Positions 9,101 to 18,240 of a stretch of DNA of 64,000 bases are shown piece by piece (within the stretch, counting starts at the first letter, position 1; every line of letters begins with the position of its first letter). This stretch comes from Sinanaerobacter sp. ZZT-01 (GTDB taxonomy: Bacteria > Bacillota > Clostridia > Peptostreptococcales > Anaerovoracaceae), in NCBI RefSeq assembly GCF_035621135.1, contig NZ_CP141728.1:3100001-3164000 (forward strand), in the 5' to 3' direction. Made by a program: the position numbers and the translations under genes. Under the pieces are notes generated by a model, which searched no databases, was not told the DNA's origin, and was given only the letters and a program-made list of their open reading frames with translations.

Positions 9101-9150
9101 ATGATTCATCCCCCTATTATCCTTTATTATATACATTTAGCGTTCTGTTT

Positions 9151-10074
9151 TCAACGCCATTTCACTACTCTCATTTGAATTTTTGTCACAAGCCAATTTA
9201 AAAAAGTTACCACAACTCCTACTACGATAAAGCCAGCAACTACATTCGTGTAATTTGCATAGTGAGTGTAATTAATAATATAAAAACCCATTCCTTTGGT
9301 GGCTCCCATCATCTCGGCAAAGGTCAGCATCATAACTGAAGTGGTTAAAGATACTTTTAAACCAGAAATAACACTCGGAAAAACATATGGGAACAATATT
9401 TTTAAGATCATTGTCCGCCTGTTCAAATTTAAAACTGCGGCAGACTCCAAAATACGATAATCAATGGAATCAATACGAATCATCATATTTAAAAAAGTCG
9501 GCCAAAAAATACCCAGCAAAATTACCAATGCAGAAGCACTTCGAAATGTCGGCATAATTGCAATCAGATACGGTGCAAAGACAACTGGAGGAATCGGTGT
9601 TAAAACATTCGCCATAGGATAAAAAATACCCCTTAAACGCGGGATCCAGCCTACGATCAACCCCAATGTGACACCTAAGCTAAGGCCAAGCAAAAATCCA
9701 ACTAACAGCAGTTCCAAAGAATAGAAGACACCTTCTAAAAGCACTTGATACTGTTCTGCAAAAACATAAAAGACATCCTCCGGTGCAGGTACCAATACCG
9801 GATGCATTAAATTTAATTTTGTGGTTGAAATTTCCCAAACAAACAAGAAAAAAAGTAATAACAGCATCCGGTCAGAAACAGCTTTTAAATGATCTTTCTT
9901 CTGCTTAGTATGAAAAAAATTATAAATATAAGTGAGTTCAACCAAAAGAAGCGCAATTAAAAAAGCGTAATTCGGTTGAACCGTTTTTTTATCATGAAAA
10001 AAAACAATGACTCCAATTAAAAGGAGGAGTATTATTTGTGTCACAATTACCTGTGTATTAAATACCTTCTTCAT
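9151..10074 (-). CDS. ABC transporter permease, SsuC/TauC type
   Basis: About 307 residues of the BPD_transp_1 family. The N-terminal quarter is an extra hydrophobic region, then comes the core: LVPAPEDVFYVFAEQY is the usual entry to the domain and ESAAVLNLNRRTMILKILFP is the EAA loop that docks on the ATPase. The ATG at 10074 has AGGAG seven bases upstream and overlaps the 3' end of the ATPase gene by 17 bases. Family members import taurine, sulfonates, nitrate, pyrimidine precursors or similar. Substrate is not evident. Confidence 0.87.
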   Translation of the reverse strand: MKKVFNTQVIVTQIILLLLIGVIVFFHDKKTVQPNYAFLIALLLVELTYIYNFFHTKQKKDHLKAVSDRMLLLLFFLFVWEISTTKLNLMHPVLVPAPEDVFYVFAEQYQVLLEGVFYSLELLLVGFLLGLSLGVTLGLIVGWIPRLRGIFYPMANVLTPIPPVVFAPYLIAIMPTFRSASALVILLGIFWPTFLNMMIRIDSIDYRILESAAVLNLNRRTMILKILFPYVFPSVISGLKVSLTTSVMMLTFAEMMGATKGMGFYIINYTHYANYTNVVAGFIVVGVVVTFLNWLVTKIQMRVVKWR

Positions 10075-10849
10075 CCAGCGTCTCCTGTTCAAGATAAAAC
10101 AAATCTAATAAATCTGATTTGAATTGTGCAATATGTTCAGAATAAGCCGCTTCATTCTGATTGCGTGGCCGGGGAAAAGTAACCCTCTTATCAGCTATAA
10201 TCCTACCTTTATGCATAAAAACAATACGATCTGCAAGTAAAATTGCTTCATCAATGTCATGCGTAACAAATAAAACAGTTTTTCTTTTTTCTCCATTTCC
10301 CCATAAATATTCCAGAAGCTGTTGCAATTTTTTTCTTATTTTTGCATCCAAAGCGCCAAAAGGTTCATCCAGCAAAAGGATATTACTTTCCATTGCAAGA
10401 GCACGCGCAATCGCAGCTCTCTGATACATGCCTCCAGATAATTGATCCGGATATTTATCTTGAAAGTCTATCATTCCCACTTTGGTCAAATATTCTTTTG
10501 CAGTGTGTTCCGCCTGTCTTTTCGTCATTTTCTTATTTGTAACCTGTATCGTAAAAATTACATTTTTTATAACCGTAAGCCAGGGAAACAGGGAATGGTT
10601 TTGGAAAACAACTGCACGGTCAGTCCCCGGCGCTGATATTTTTCGCCCTTCAATATAAATTTCCCCATCATCAGGAGAAAGAATCCCAGCCAATAATTTT
10701 AAAAATGTACTTTTTCCACTTCCCGAATGTCCAATAAGACAGATAAACTCACCATCATTGATTTGAAAATCAATGTCATCCAAAGCAAAATGAGCTTGAC
10801 CGCAAACCGGATATGAAAACGATAGATGATTGATGCTGATTAAACACAT
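10058..10849 (-). CDS. ABC transporter ATP-binding protein, SsuB/TauB type
   Basis: About 263 residues. Walker A is GHSGSGKST, the Q-loop region is AVVFQNHSLFPWLTV, the signature is LSGGMYQRAAIARAL and Walker B is NILLLDEPFGALD, followed by the switch histidine in VLFVTHDIDEA. The FPWLTV segment is typical of the nitrate/sulfonate/taurine subfamily. Translation probably starts at the ATG of MCLISINHLSFSY; upstream codons are in frame but lack a better site. It powers the adjacent permease. Confidence 0.9.
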   Translation of the reverse strand: MCLISINHLSFSYPVCGQAHFALDDIDFQINDGEFICLIGHSGSGKSTFLKLLAGILSPDDGEIYIEGRKISAPGTDRAVVFQNHSLFPWLTVIKNVIFTIQVTNKKMTKRQAEHTAKEYLTKVGMIDFQDKYPDQLSGGMYQRAAIARALAMESNILLLDEPFGALDAKIRKKLQQLLEYLWGNGEKRKTVLFVTHDIDEAILLADRIVFMHKGRIIADKRVTFPRPRNQNEAAYSEHIAQFKSDLLDLFYLEQETLDEEGI

Positions 10850-10911
10850 AGTTATTTCATCCCTCTCTGCTAAAAAATACAAATTGCCTCGTATTAAAAT
10901 AATTTTAATGA

Positions 10912-11997
10912 TTATTGATTATTTTTTTCAAATTCATTTTTTAAAGAAACGTAAAATTCACTGTTCTTATCTCTCTCGATCAGCTCCTCTAATGCTTCTT
11001 TATAAATAGAGGTATCCACATGATCTTCCATTTTAAATTTTGTATCTGCATCAATATCTCCATTGCTCTTCATGACTTCATAAAAATCACAAACTTTATT
11101 TTTGTTCGGATCTAACGAAATCTTCATTGCCGCATCATAAGTGTCACTACCATAGATAACACTCTCAACATATTGTGCATCCTGACCGCAATATGCGACC
11201 AACGCATCGATGGATTTTTCCTTATTATGTTCCAAAGTATAATAAGCACGTAGATTTGCAATCGTAAACTTTACAAGGGGCCTATGCTTATCTGTCAGAG
11301 TAGAGCGGTTCGTTGTCTGACGGCAACAAGGAAAATCCGCACTAAAATCAGACGCATGAAATGCGATTGCCAAACCACTTTTTTCCGCAATATAGCCATA
11401 ACCGCTGTTGACAAAACCCAAATCCACTTCACCCTTCTTAACTGCTTCCACAATAGATTGCTGGCTGTCCAGATATACAAATTCAACATCAGAATTTACA
11501 TCAAATCCATTTTCACGTAAAAATCCTTTTATCACCATATGTCCTGTTTCCATACGGTAACAGCCTATCTTTTTGTTTTTAAAATCTCCTACAGTTTTAT
11601 ATTTATCTATATTCTCATTTAATACAATACCTTCACTTCCTTCCGAAATGGTCCCTCCAAACACCACAACATCTGAACCTTTCGAAACAAAAGTACACGA
11701 CGGAATAACACCAAAGGGAAGAACATCTAATTTGCCTTGACTTACTGCAGTCATGCCGTCTGCTAAATTAGAAATTGTTTCAAACTTGACGTTAACACCT
11801 TCTTCTGTGTAATATCCTAGTTCAGAAGCGATGATGATACTCGCAATCTTTATATCCAACCCTGGACGTCCAACTGTAATCGTTTGAACCGCATCCGTCA
11901 TCTCTCCTGGCGCTTTCTTATCTCCACAGCCTGTAATAGCTGTTATACAAGAAAGTAAAATAACTGCAATTCCTATTCTTTTCCACTTCTTTTTCAT
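10912..11997 (-). CDS. ABC transporter substrate-binding lipoprotein, NMT1/SsuA-like
   Basis: 361 residues. The N-terminus is a lipoprotein signal: basic KKKWKR, a hydrophobic stretch and the lipobox ITGC, with the anchor cysteine near residue 24. The mature part is the type 2 periplasmic-binding fold of the NMT1/SsuA class: VGRPGLDIKIASIIIASELG, then VNVKFETISNLADGMTAV and GKLDVLPFG. An atypical insert, ASDFSADFPCCRQTTNRS, carries two adjacent cysteines. First gene of the operon with the ATPase, permease and PadR. RBS GGCGGGTGG. Substrate unknown. Confidence 0.85.
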   Translation of the reverse strand: MKKKWKRIGIAVILLSCITAITGCGDKKAPGEMTDAVQTITVGRPGLDIKIASIIIASELGYYTEEGVNVKFETISNLADGMTAVSQGKLDVLPFGVIPSCTFVSKGSDVVVFGGTISEGSEGIVLNENIDKYKTVGDFKNKKIGCYRMETGHMVIKGFLRENGFDVNSDVEFVYLDSQQSIVEAVKKGEVDLGFVNSGYGYIAEKSGLAIAFHASDFSADFPCCRQTTNRSTLTDKHRPLVKFTIANLRAYYTLEHNKEKSIDALVAYCGQDAQYVESVIYGSDTYDAAMKISLDPNKNKVCDFYEVMKSNGDIDADTKFKMEDHVDTSIYKEALEELIERDKNSEFYVSLKNEFEKNNQ

Positions 11998-12027
11998 TTT
12001 ACCACCCGCCTAATCCACATAAGTTAA

Positions 12028-12072
12028 TATTAGATATAGTCTAATACTAGGTTATATCTATGCATTTGTCAA
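12028..12072 (-). promoter_or_regulatory. Promoter with dyad operator of the ABC-PadR operon
   Basis: Minus strand TTGACA, 17 bases, TAGTAT. The dyad TATTAGA-N5-TCTAATA (12028 to 12046) is perfect and overlaps the downstream edge of the -10 element and the start region, the position expected for a repressor. The PadR protein encoded at the end of the operon is the likely binder. Confidence 0.6.
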
Positions 12073-12216
12073 CTGATTAAATGCAATTCTTCTATATTCT
12101 CTTCACATAAAATCTCAAGAAAGAATAATCTGTATGTTAAAATATTGAAAATTAGTTTGCAATTAAAATCAATTTAGAATATTCTATCTTTAATAAGACT
12201 TAAGGGGGGAATAAAA

Positions 12217-12777
12217 ATGAAAAATAACATAGTTCAAAAAAAATATCTCATGATGCTTCTTGTCATGCTTCTTATTCTGTTTATATATTTTTTTACTTCA
12301 GGTTTTTTTAATATCAATTCTACTTATGCAGATGTATTTTCCATTTCATCTAGCCAAGTGATTGCAGAAAGTGATCATTGGAAAGTCTGTGCTCCCAATA
12401 AAGGAGGCTTGACTCCTTATTTTACATGCAAAGAGAACAAAGAATTTTACCCGCATGTGATCGGTTTCATATACTTAGAAAATAACAGTGAAATAAAGGG
12501 AGAAACGCTTAACCAATATGTGTTTTACGATAAGCACTTTTATATAGGTGAAAAGCGCTGGTATTTCAATGAATACTCAAATCATATCAATAAGTTATCC
12601 TTCAAAATAACTTGGGAAGATGCTTCGAAAATAAAGTCAGAAATGCTCTCTACCGATAATTTGACCGCTGAAGAAATGACACAAATCAATGCATGGATTA
12701 AAACACACGATGAGGAATATGAGAATCCAATAAACTATGAAGACTTGTTAAAATGGAAAGCTCATTCAATGAACTAG
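12217..12777 (+). CDS. Hypothetical membrane-anchored or secreted protein
   Basis: 186 residues, no family recognised. A basic start (KNNIVQKK) leads into one hydrophobic segment (about residues 10 to 30), so it is a signal anchor or signal peptide. The rest is polar, with two cysteines (WKVCAPNKG and FTCKENK) and aromatic-rich strands (FYDKHFYIGEKRWYFNEY). The mature domain should face outward. The ribosome binding site is GGGGGG eight bases before ATG. It stands alone between divergent or convergent neighbours. Confidence 0.65.
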   Translation: MKNNIVQKKYLMMLLVMLLILFIYFFTSGFFNINSTYADVFSISSSQVIAESDHWKVCAPNKGGLTPYFTCKENKEFYPHVIGFIYLENNSEIKGETLNQYVFYDKHFYIGEKRWYFNEYSNHINKLSFKITWEDASKIKSEMLSTDNLTAEEMTQINAWIKTHDEEYENPINYEDLLKWKAHSMN

Positions 12778-12859
12778 ATATAAATAGAATCCTTATTATG
12801 TCATTAAATCTTACTTTTAGAAGTACCGACTGATGCGTGCTTATTTAAGGCTGTAATAT

Positions 12860-13285
12860 CTATTTATTAATGAACACTATGCCCGCAATACACAATGCAA
12901 TTCCAATGATCTGATTTAAAGAAATCGTTTCTTTATATAAAAGCAGACCAACAAAAAGCAAAACAACTGCCAATCCGATATTGGTCACTAATGAACCAAC
13001 ACTTACATTCCATCCTGCTCGGTAAATCTGAATGTATCCAAATTCAAGTCCGACAATGGACACGCCCAGCACGAAGCTTGTCCAATTTATATTCATGATT
13101 TCATGAATAAGATTTTTATTTTCACTCGTAATAAAAAAGAGAAGGAGTGATACCATTGCTGCCATAAAATAAGTAACCATAAGAGCTGCAAATGGCTGTA
13201 CTCCTTCTGGTGTTGATTTTGCACAAATATTGTAAAAAGTATTTGCAAAAATAACGACTAAAACCGGCCAAATATAATTCCACAT
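12860..13285 (-). CDS. Single-domain EamA (half-size DMT) transporter subunit
   Basis: About 141 residues with one EamA unit: five hydrophobic segments ending in LVTNIGLAVVLLFVGLLLY and IIGIALCIAGIVFINK. Full DMT carriers have two such units, so this one must dimerise, as EmrE-like and other half-size carriers do. AGGAG lies eleven bases before the ATG at 13285. A longer in-frame reading from 13381 adds a basic stretch and has no good site. No partner half is adjacent. Confidence 0.75.
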   Translation of the reverse strand: MWNYIWPVLVVIFANTFYNICAKSTPEGVQPFAALMVTYFMAAMVSLLLFFITSENKNLIHEIMNINWTSFVLGVSIVGLEFGYIQIYRAGWNVSVGSLVTNIGLAVVLLFVGLLLYKETISLNQIIGIALCIAGIVFINK

Positions 13286-13469
13286 CTTTTTAATCTCTCC
13301 TGTTCTTCTATCTCGTATCTCATGTAGTATGCAATATAGAAATATCATTAATAATCTAACATTCTTATTTAAAAGATTCAATACGCAATTATAAAAACCC
13401 TTATAGTGGTCATTTAAAAGAGCCGATTAATTTACAAGATTAAAAACATTTAGTATCTATTTCCACCTG

Positions 13470-14735
13470 TTACTGGAAGCTTTTTAAGGCTTTAATCAAA
13501 CGATCGATCTCAAAATCTTGATTATACAAACCCAAGCTGATCCGAACAATACCGGTATAAGGGCTCCCTTCTACCAGCTTTTTAACATATAAATCCGCAC
13601 CGCAATATCCGTTTTTAGTAATAATCCCATAATTTTCATATAAATATCTAGCAGTCTCTTCCGGCTTTTTTCCTTCTACATTAAACGCAATAATTGGTAC
13701 CTGATCTTCTAAATTTTCACTGTCCTCATATAAGATAACACGCGGATTCTCTTTCATCTGCCGCATTGCATAGGAAAGCAATTCAGATTCATGCTTTTTT
13801 ATCACATCCATATGTACCCGTATCATCGTTTGTATTGCAGTAGCTAAAGCAATCACACCCAATATATTATTCGATCCGGCCTCGTACCGTTGCGGACTTT
13901 TCTTAAGAATTACTTCCTGATCTGTAACAAGTTCCGTAATTCCTGCACCAAAACAAAGCGGATACCCCATATTCAGTGCATGTTTATTTCCAACCAATGC
14001 GCCTGTAAAGAACGGAGCATATGTTTTATGTGCACTAAAAGCGATATAATCAATACTCTCCATTACATCTTCCGGATGCATATCTATCCTGCGATGCTGC
14101 ATTAGCTGTGCAGCATCCACCAAAATTTCTGCATTATGTAAATGTGCCATTCTTGCAATTTCATAAATCGGATTAATATATCCCGTTACATTACTGGCAC
14201 CTGCGACTGCGACTAATTTCACTCTTCCCTTGTACCTGTCTAATTTTTCTTCTAAATCAGACATAGAAAGTCTTCCATTCTTTTCAACGTCAACCAAGAC
14301 CGTATCACATCGAAATTTCCAAGGAAGATAATTGGACAAATGTTCCATATATGTTGTAATTACTATCGGTTTTGTCTCCGCATTCTGTTGACAGATTACA
14401 TTGCTCAAGATGTTAATTGCCTCTGTCGTATTTTTTGTGTAAATAACTGTATCTTCCTCCATATCAGCATTAAAAAAATTTTTAACACTAATTCGGCTTT
14501 CTTCATACAGCTCAGAAAGGAATTTTGCTTTTCTTGATTTATCTGATATGTATTTATACCACGGAGTATATTTTTCCAATTCTTCTACTACCGTTCTAAA
14601 TGGAGGTGTTGTGCCCGCATTGTCAAAATAAATACTGGTTAATGTGCCGTTATTTGTAGGTATCAAATAAGACACATCCATCACTAACTCTCTCAAAGTA
14701 GCGGCTGTACTGTTCTTCTTATTTATCTTTCTCAT
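13470..14735 (-). CDS. Class V aminotransferase / cysteine desulfurase-like PLP enzyme
   Basis: 421 residues. The family start is IYFDNAGTTPPFRTVVEEL. The central part has TKNTTEAINILSN, the EILVDAAQLMQHRRID strand (PLP Asp and Gln) and the Schiff-base lysine in AFSAHKTYAPF. NILGVIALATAI follows near the start of the small domain. It matches SufS/CsdA-like enzymes but lacks the usual RxGxHCA loop; KNGYCGADLYVKKLVEGSPY takes that place, with a cysteine that could be the persulfide carrier. The ATG has AGGGGGAGCT just upstream. A thioredoxin-like gene precedes it in the same orientation. Confidence 0.8.
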   Translation of the reverse strand: MRKINKKNSTAATLRELVMDVSYLIPTNNGTLTSIYFDNAGTTPPFRTVVEELEKYTPWYKYISDKSRKAKFLSELYEESRISVKNFFNADMEEDTVIYTKNTTEAINILSNVICQQNAETKPIVITTYMEHLSNYLPWKFRCDTVLVDVEKNGRLSMSDLEEKLDRYKGRVKLVAVAGASNVTGYINPIYEIARMAHLHNAEILVDAAQLMQHRRIDMHPEDVMESIDYIAFSAHKTYAPFFTGALVGNKHALNMGYPLCFGAGITELVTDQEVILKKSPQRYEAGSNNILGVIALATAIQTMIRVHMDVIKKHESELLSYAMRQMKENPRVILYEDSENLEDQVPIIAFNVEGKKPEETARYLYENYGIITKNGYCGADLYVKKLVEGSPYTGIVRISLGLYNQDFEIDRLIKALKSFQ

Positions 14736-14840
14736 AGCTCCCCCTCTTATTTTTAACCTTTATAATAGATATGCATTAAAATGAAATACTTTCACATGAA
14801 ACGAACAAAAGCTTATCATAAGGCAACTTTTTACTTTATA

Positions 14841-14866
14841 AAAAAGACAGCGCCTGTGCACTGTCT
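14841..14866 (-). terminator. Terminator after the thioredoxin-like gene
   Basis: Minus strand GACAGTG pairs with CGCTGTC around a short loop, followed by TTTTTTA. Confidence 0.75.
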
Positions 14867-15196
14867 CTATCCTCTATTTTCTATTGCATTTTTCCATTTT
14901 TTGATTTCTTTATTCAGTTCATCCCATTTGATGAACCTCGACTGCCTATAAACCTCTTTCCCTGATACAAACAATAAAATAGTCGGTGCGGTAAATACAG
15001 AAAACTGTCCTGCAAATTCCGGTACATCTTCAATTCCAATCATTACATTATGGATTTTTTCTTCATTGACTAATTGTTTTACTTTAGGCAGCACTGCTTC
15101 GCAGACAGTACAGTTTTCTGATTTTGCAAAAATCAGCAGTATTACACATTCAGAAACTGCCTCTTTTACCTCTTTATAATTTTTGAATGCCTGCAT
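14867..15196 (-). CDS. Thioredoxin-family protein
   Basis: 109 residues with the thioredoxin fold. The active-site CxxC is present but atypical (FAKSENCTVCEAVLPKVKQL instead of CGPC), and the cis-proline strand is FSVFTAPTILLFVSGKE. No signal peptide, so it is cytoplasmic. Similar short proteins act as reductants or as bacillithiol/CoA-SH-linked redoxins; the partner is not evident. Separated from the aminotransferase gene by a terminator. Confidence 0.8.
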   Translation of the reverse strand: MQAFKNYKEVKEAVSECVILLIFAKSENCTVCEAVLPKVKQLVNEEKIHNVMIGIEDVPEFAGQFSVFTAPTILLFVSGKEVYRQSRFIKWDELNKEIKKWKNAIENRG

Positions 15197-15368
15197 TCTT
15201 TTCCCCTCAATTCTGAAACCATTTCAGATTTCCCTCCTACTTATAAAAAGCTTTTTCAATGCTCAAGATAAATTTCTCTCTTGTTCTTCGATTTTATATT
15301 TTTATTATTTAAGTCAATTATAGTATAACGCACTGACCACATTGGTTAAAATATTTTTTAATTATTTA

Positions 15369-15408
15369 TTGACAAAACTCAAATATTGTATTAATGTAAT
15401 AGTACAAT
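15369..15408 (+). promoter_or_regulatory. Promoter and dyad operator of the YtrA-type operon
   Basis: TTGACA at 15369, 17 bases, TAATGT. The inverted repeat ATTGTA-N12-TACAAT (15385 to 15408) covers the -10 element. GntR regulators of the YtrA subfamily repress their own operons from such sites. Confidence 0.55.
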
Positions 15409-15438
15409 GATACAGATTCGAAAGGGGGTTTCTATATT

Positions 15439-15813
15439 ATGCCAAACCAATTTCAATCTAACCTACCCATTTACGTGCAATTGGTTCACAAATTCAAACA
15501 CAGAATCGTTTCAGGAGAGCTACAGGCCGGTTCTAAGCTTGAATCCGTACGCGATCTTGCCATGCAATTTGAAGTCAACCCTAATACTATGCAAAGAGCA
15601 CTTTCAGAACTTGAACGTGACAGGCTTGTTTATGCAGAACGTACAAGCGGCCGTTTTATTACGCAAGATGTAAAATTAATACATGAAATGCAATTTGCTC
15701 TTGCAAATGAAATAACGGAACAATTTTTTCAGCAAATGAAAAGTTTGGGTTTTTCTGAACAAGAATCTGTGGAATTGCTTCAAAACAAAATTAAGAAAGG
15801 TGAGGTAAAATGA
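15439..15813 (+). CDS. GntR-family regulator, YtrA subfamily
   Basis: 124 residues: a winged helix-turn-helix ([20 protein letters not shown], then [20 protein letters not shown] and [20 protein letters not shown]) followed by a short two-helix tail and no ligand-binding domain. This length and architecture define the YtrA subfamily, which controls ABC exporters that respond to cell-wall stress. AAAGGGGG precedes the ATG. Its stop overlaps the ATPase start (ATGA), so the three genes form one operon. Confidence 0.88.
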   Translation: MPNQFQSNLPIYVQLVHKFKHRIVSGELQAGSKLESVRDLAMQFEVNPNTMQRALSELERDRLVYAERTSGRFITQDVKLIHEMQFALANEITEQFFQQMKSLGFSEQESVELLQNKIKKGEVK

Positions 15814-16517
15814 ATCAAAATAAAGAATTGATTAAAATTGAACATTTGACGAAAAATTATCAGAAGAAACAAGCATTAACAGATATCAACTTAACATTGG
15901 AACCAGGACATATCGTTGGTATATTAGGCCCTAACGGCAGCGGAAAAACGACCTTAATTAAAATCTTAACAGGAGTTATCAGAGATTACAGCGGAAACAT
16001 CACCATCGACGGAAATAAAATCGGTCCTTCCACAAAAGCGATTATCTCCTATTTACCGGACCATTCCTATTTTTCAAAATGGATGAGGCCTTTAGATGTC
16101 ATCTCTATTTTCAAAGATTTCTATACTGATTTTGACGAAGCAAAATGCCTCGAAATGGTTCACCGTTTAGGACTTAATCCAAAACAAAAAATCATACAAA
16201 TGTCAAAAGGTATGATAGAGCGGTTCCAATTGTGCCTCGTAATGTCAAGAAATGCACGGCTTTATATATTAGACGAACCATTAGGCGGCATCGATCCTGC
16301 TTCCAGAGATTTTATCTTGGATACAATCTTAACAAATTATAATGAAGATGCTACGATTCTGATGTCAACACATCTCATTTCTGATGTGGAGCGAATCTTT
16401 GACACCGTAATCTTTATAAAAGACGGAGAAATTGTACTGAACGACGATATTGATAACATTCGTTCTTCAAAAGGAAAGTCCATCGATCAATTATTTCGGG
16501 AGGTATTCAAATGTTAG
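15810..16517 (+). CDS. ABC transporter ATP-binding protein
   Basis: 235 residues. Walker A is GPNGSGKTT, the Q-loop follows [11 protein letters not shown], the signature is degenerate ([17 protein letters not shown] instead of LSGG), Walker B is [12 protein letters not shown] and the switch is [10 protein letters not shown]. The diverged signature is usual in the YtrB/BcrA-like group of antibiotic-resistance exporters. It overlaps both neighbours and pairs with the permease that follows. Confidence 0.9.
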   Translation: MNQNKELIKIEHLTKNYQKKQALTDINLTLEPGHIVGILGPNGSGKTTLIKILTGVIRDYSGNITIDGNKIGPSTKAIISYLPDHSYFSKWMRPLDVISIFKDFYTDFDEAKCLEMVHRLGLNPKQKIIQMSKGMIERFQLCLVMSRNARLYILDEPLGGIDPASRDFILDTILTNYNEDATILMSTHLISDVERIFDTVIFIKDGEIVLNDDIDNIRSSKGKSIDQLFREVFKC

Positions 16518-17326
16518 GCAAATTAATAAAATATGATTTTAGATCCACGTATAGAGAGTTTGTAAGTATATTTCTGGCAATCATACTTGCCGTAACAATC
16601 CTTCCACTTGTTCTCAGCAATGTGAACAATCAAATCGTAAACATGATAGCAGGTTTTATCATCTTCGGCATTATTATTGCAATTATCGTTGTAGTGGCCA
16701 GTAGCTTATTTCATCTGTTTAATACGAATATATTTTCCAGCCAAGGTTATCTAACCTTAACGCTGCCAGTTACCTCACGTGATATCGTAATATCAAAATT
16801 GATTGTAAGTTCCATGTGGATTATTTTAACCGGCATCGTATCCCTATTTGCTTTAATCCTATTGGGTGTGATTCTGAATGGAAGTTCTTTTCCCGAATTT
16901 AAAATTTTTCTGGATAAAATGATGCAAGTACCATCACAAAATGCCTTAAGTATCTTTTTGTTTCTCTTAATTATCATTACTTCCTGTATTAAAGAAATGG
17001 CTAAACTGTTTTTATCCTGCTCCGTTGCCCATTTGAAACAGTTCAATCGTTTTCGTATCCCGGCAGGAGTGCTCTTTTATTTTGCGTTTTCTTGGTTGGA
17101 ATCAATCATTCTAAACGCTGGGGTTTCCATTATAGAACCTCTATTCTCTAATGATGCTGTATTTATGGAAAAACTAAGAGCTTTTTCGGCAAACGATGAT
17201 TTTTCATACTTGTCTGGAATACTCAATACAATTCTTTCAGGAGGTATTTTATATTTAATACTTATAGCGGCTCTCTTCAGTGTAAGTACGATCCTTCTTT
17301 TAGATAAAAAACTTGACTTAGAGTAG
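16511..17326 (+). CDS. ABC transporter permease
   Basis: 271 residues with about six transmembrane helices. The first helix pair is FVSIFLAIILAVTILPLVL and GFIIFGIIIAIIVVVAS. The segment FSSQGYLTLTLPVTSRDIV is a family feature of the ABC-2-like exporters in YtrA-regulated operons. The start overlaps the ATPase gene by seven bases. The exporter substrate is unknown; homologues respond to lipid-II-binding antibiotics, which is inference here. Confidence 0.82.
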   Translation: MLGKLIKYDFRSTYREFVSIFLAIILAVTILPLVLSNVNNQIVNMIAGFIIFGIIIAIIVVVASSLFHLFNTNIFSSQGYLTLTLPVTSRDIVISKLIVSSMWIILTGIVSLFALILLGVILNGSSFPEFKIFLDKMMQVPSQNALSIFLFLLIIITSCIKEMAKLFLSCSVAHLKQFNRFRIPAGVLFYFAFSWLESIILNAGVSIIEPLFSNDAVFMEKLRAFSANDDFSYLSGILNTILSGGILYLILIAALFSVSTILLLDKKLDLE

Positions 17327-17346
17327 ATTTCGTTTAAAAACAAACA

Positions 17347-17386
17347 ATGCAGGTTCTTTATACTGACTTAGTGTAAAAACCTGCAT
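17347..17386. terminator. Strong hairpin terminator between convergent operons
   Basis: ATGCAGGTT pairs with AACCTGCAT, and inside it TATACT pairs with AGTGTA, giving a long stem. The minus strand is followed by a T-rich run. It separates the ABC operon from the response regulator. Confidence 0.7.
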
Positions 17387-17406
17387 TATAATATATAAAA
17401 TTAGTT

Positions 17407-18240
17407 TTACCTATCTTTATTGCACATCAGCAGCAATCCCTCAAAAAATTTATTAAGCGAAATTTTCCCACCTGCACTGGTTCCCTTACTCAAAGCATCC
17501 ATTTCTGATCTGACACTTGTAAAATCAAATAACACGCCTGCGTATGTCTGAAAAAACTCATTGCTATAGTCTTCTATCCCTAAACTGGCGATGTTTGTAA
17601 GACCGCCTTTAATTGCTCTCCGCATCCTCTGCTTTACCATTTGAGGGCTGTCACCGATAAGAGTCTGAATTTCATTGTCATCACATTCAAAAGTATCTCT
17701 GCTATTTCCTAAAAGATACATACAGACCGTTAAAATATCATTGGTCCCTTTTCCTCCCAGCATACCCAGCATACCCAGTATATGCTTGATTTTCAACATG
17801 CCCGGATCCTCTGCCTGTGTAGGCTGCATTTCATTTTTAAACAAGCGTTTAATATGATTTAATGTTTGCTCCATCTCAATTCTCTCAGCCATTTTCAAAA
17901 CAACGTTCTTCACTTCAATCTTATTAATCGGCTTTCCAATAAAAAATTCGATCCCCGCTTCATAAGCTTCTGCTCTTAGATCATGATCGAGTACCTGAGA
18001 TACCATAATAAAACATAAATTCGGCATCAAGGGTTTCAATTTTTTTACTAAAGTCGTTCCGTCCATTACCGGCATTAAGAGATCAGCCAGCACGATATCT
18101 GGCTTGGACAAGAGAATTTCATGAAATGCAGTTTTTCCTTCATATGCACTTCCAACAACCTCTGCACCTCCGTTTTCCTCAATAATAGTGGTGAGAATCC
18201 GCACAACATTTTTATCATCATCCACGATATAGTATCTCAT
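17407..18240 (-). CDS. Response regulator, GlnL (YcbB) type
   Basis: 277 residues. The receiver has YIVDDDKNVV (acidic pocket), ADLLMPVMDG (phosphoacceptor Asp near 54) and the conserved Lys in FIGKPI. The C-terminal half is not a common winged helix: HILGMLGMLGGKGTNDILTV followed by MVKQRMRRAIKGGLTNIASL matches the YcbB/GlnL DNA-binding domain. In Bacillus subtilis GlnL with kinase GlnK activates glutamine-use genes. Here it overlaps the kinase gene by four bases. Its target may be its own operon, which holds two transporters. Subfamily call is from memory of motif order. Confidence 0.75.
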   Translation of the reverse strand: MRYYIVDDDKNVVRILTTIIEENGGAEVVGSAYEGKTAFHEILLSKPDIVLADLLMPVMDGTTLVKKLKPLMPNLCFIMVSQVLDHDLRAEAYEAGIEFFIGKPINKIEVKNVVLKMAERIEMEQTLNHIKRLFKNEMQPTQAEDPGMLKIKHILGMLGMLGGKGTNDILTVCMYLLGNSRDTFECDDNEIQTLIGDSPQMVKQRMRRAIKGGLTNIASLGIEDYSNEFFQTYAGVLFDFTSVRSEMDALSKGTSAGGKISLNKFFEGLLLMCNKDR

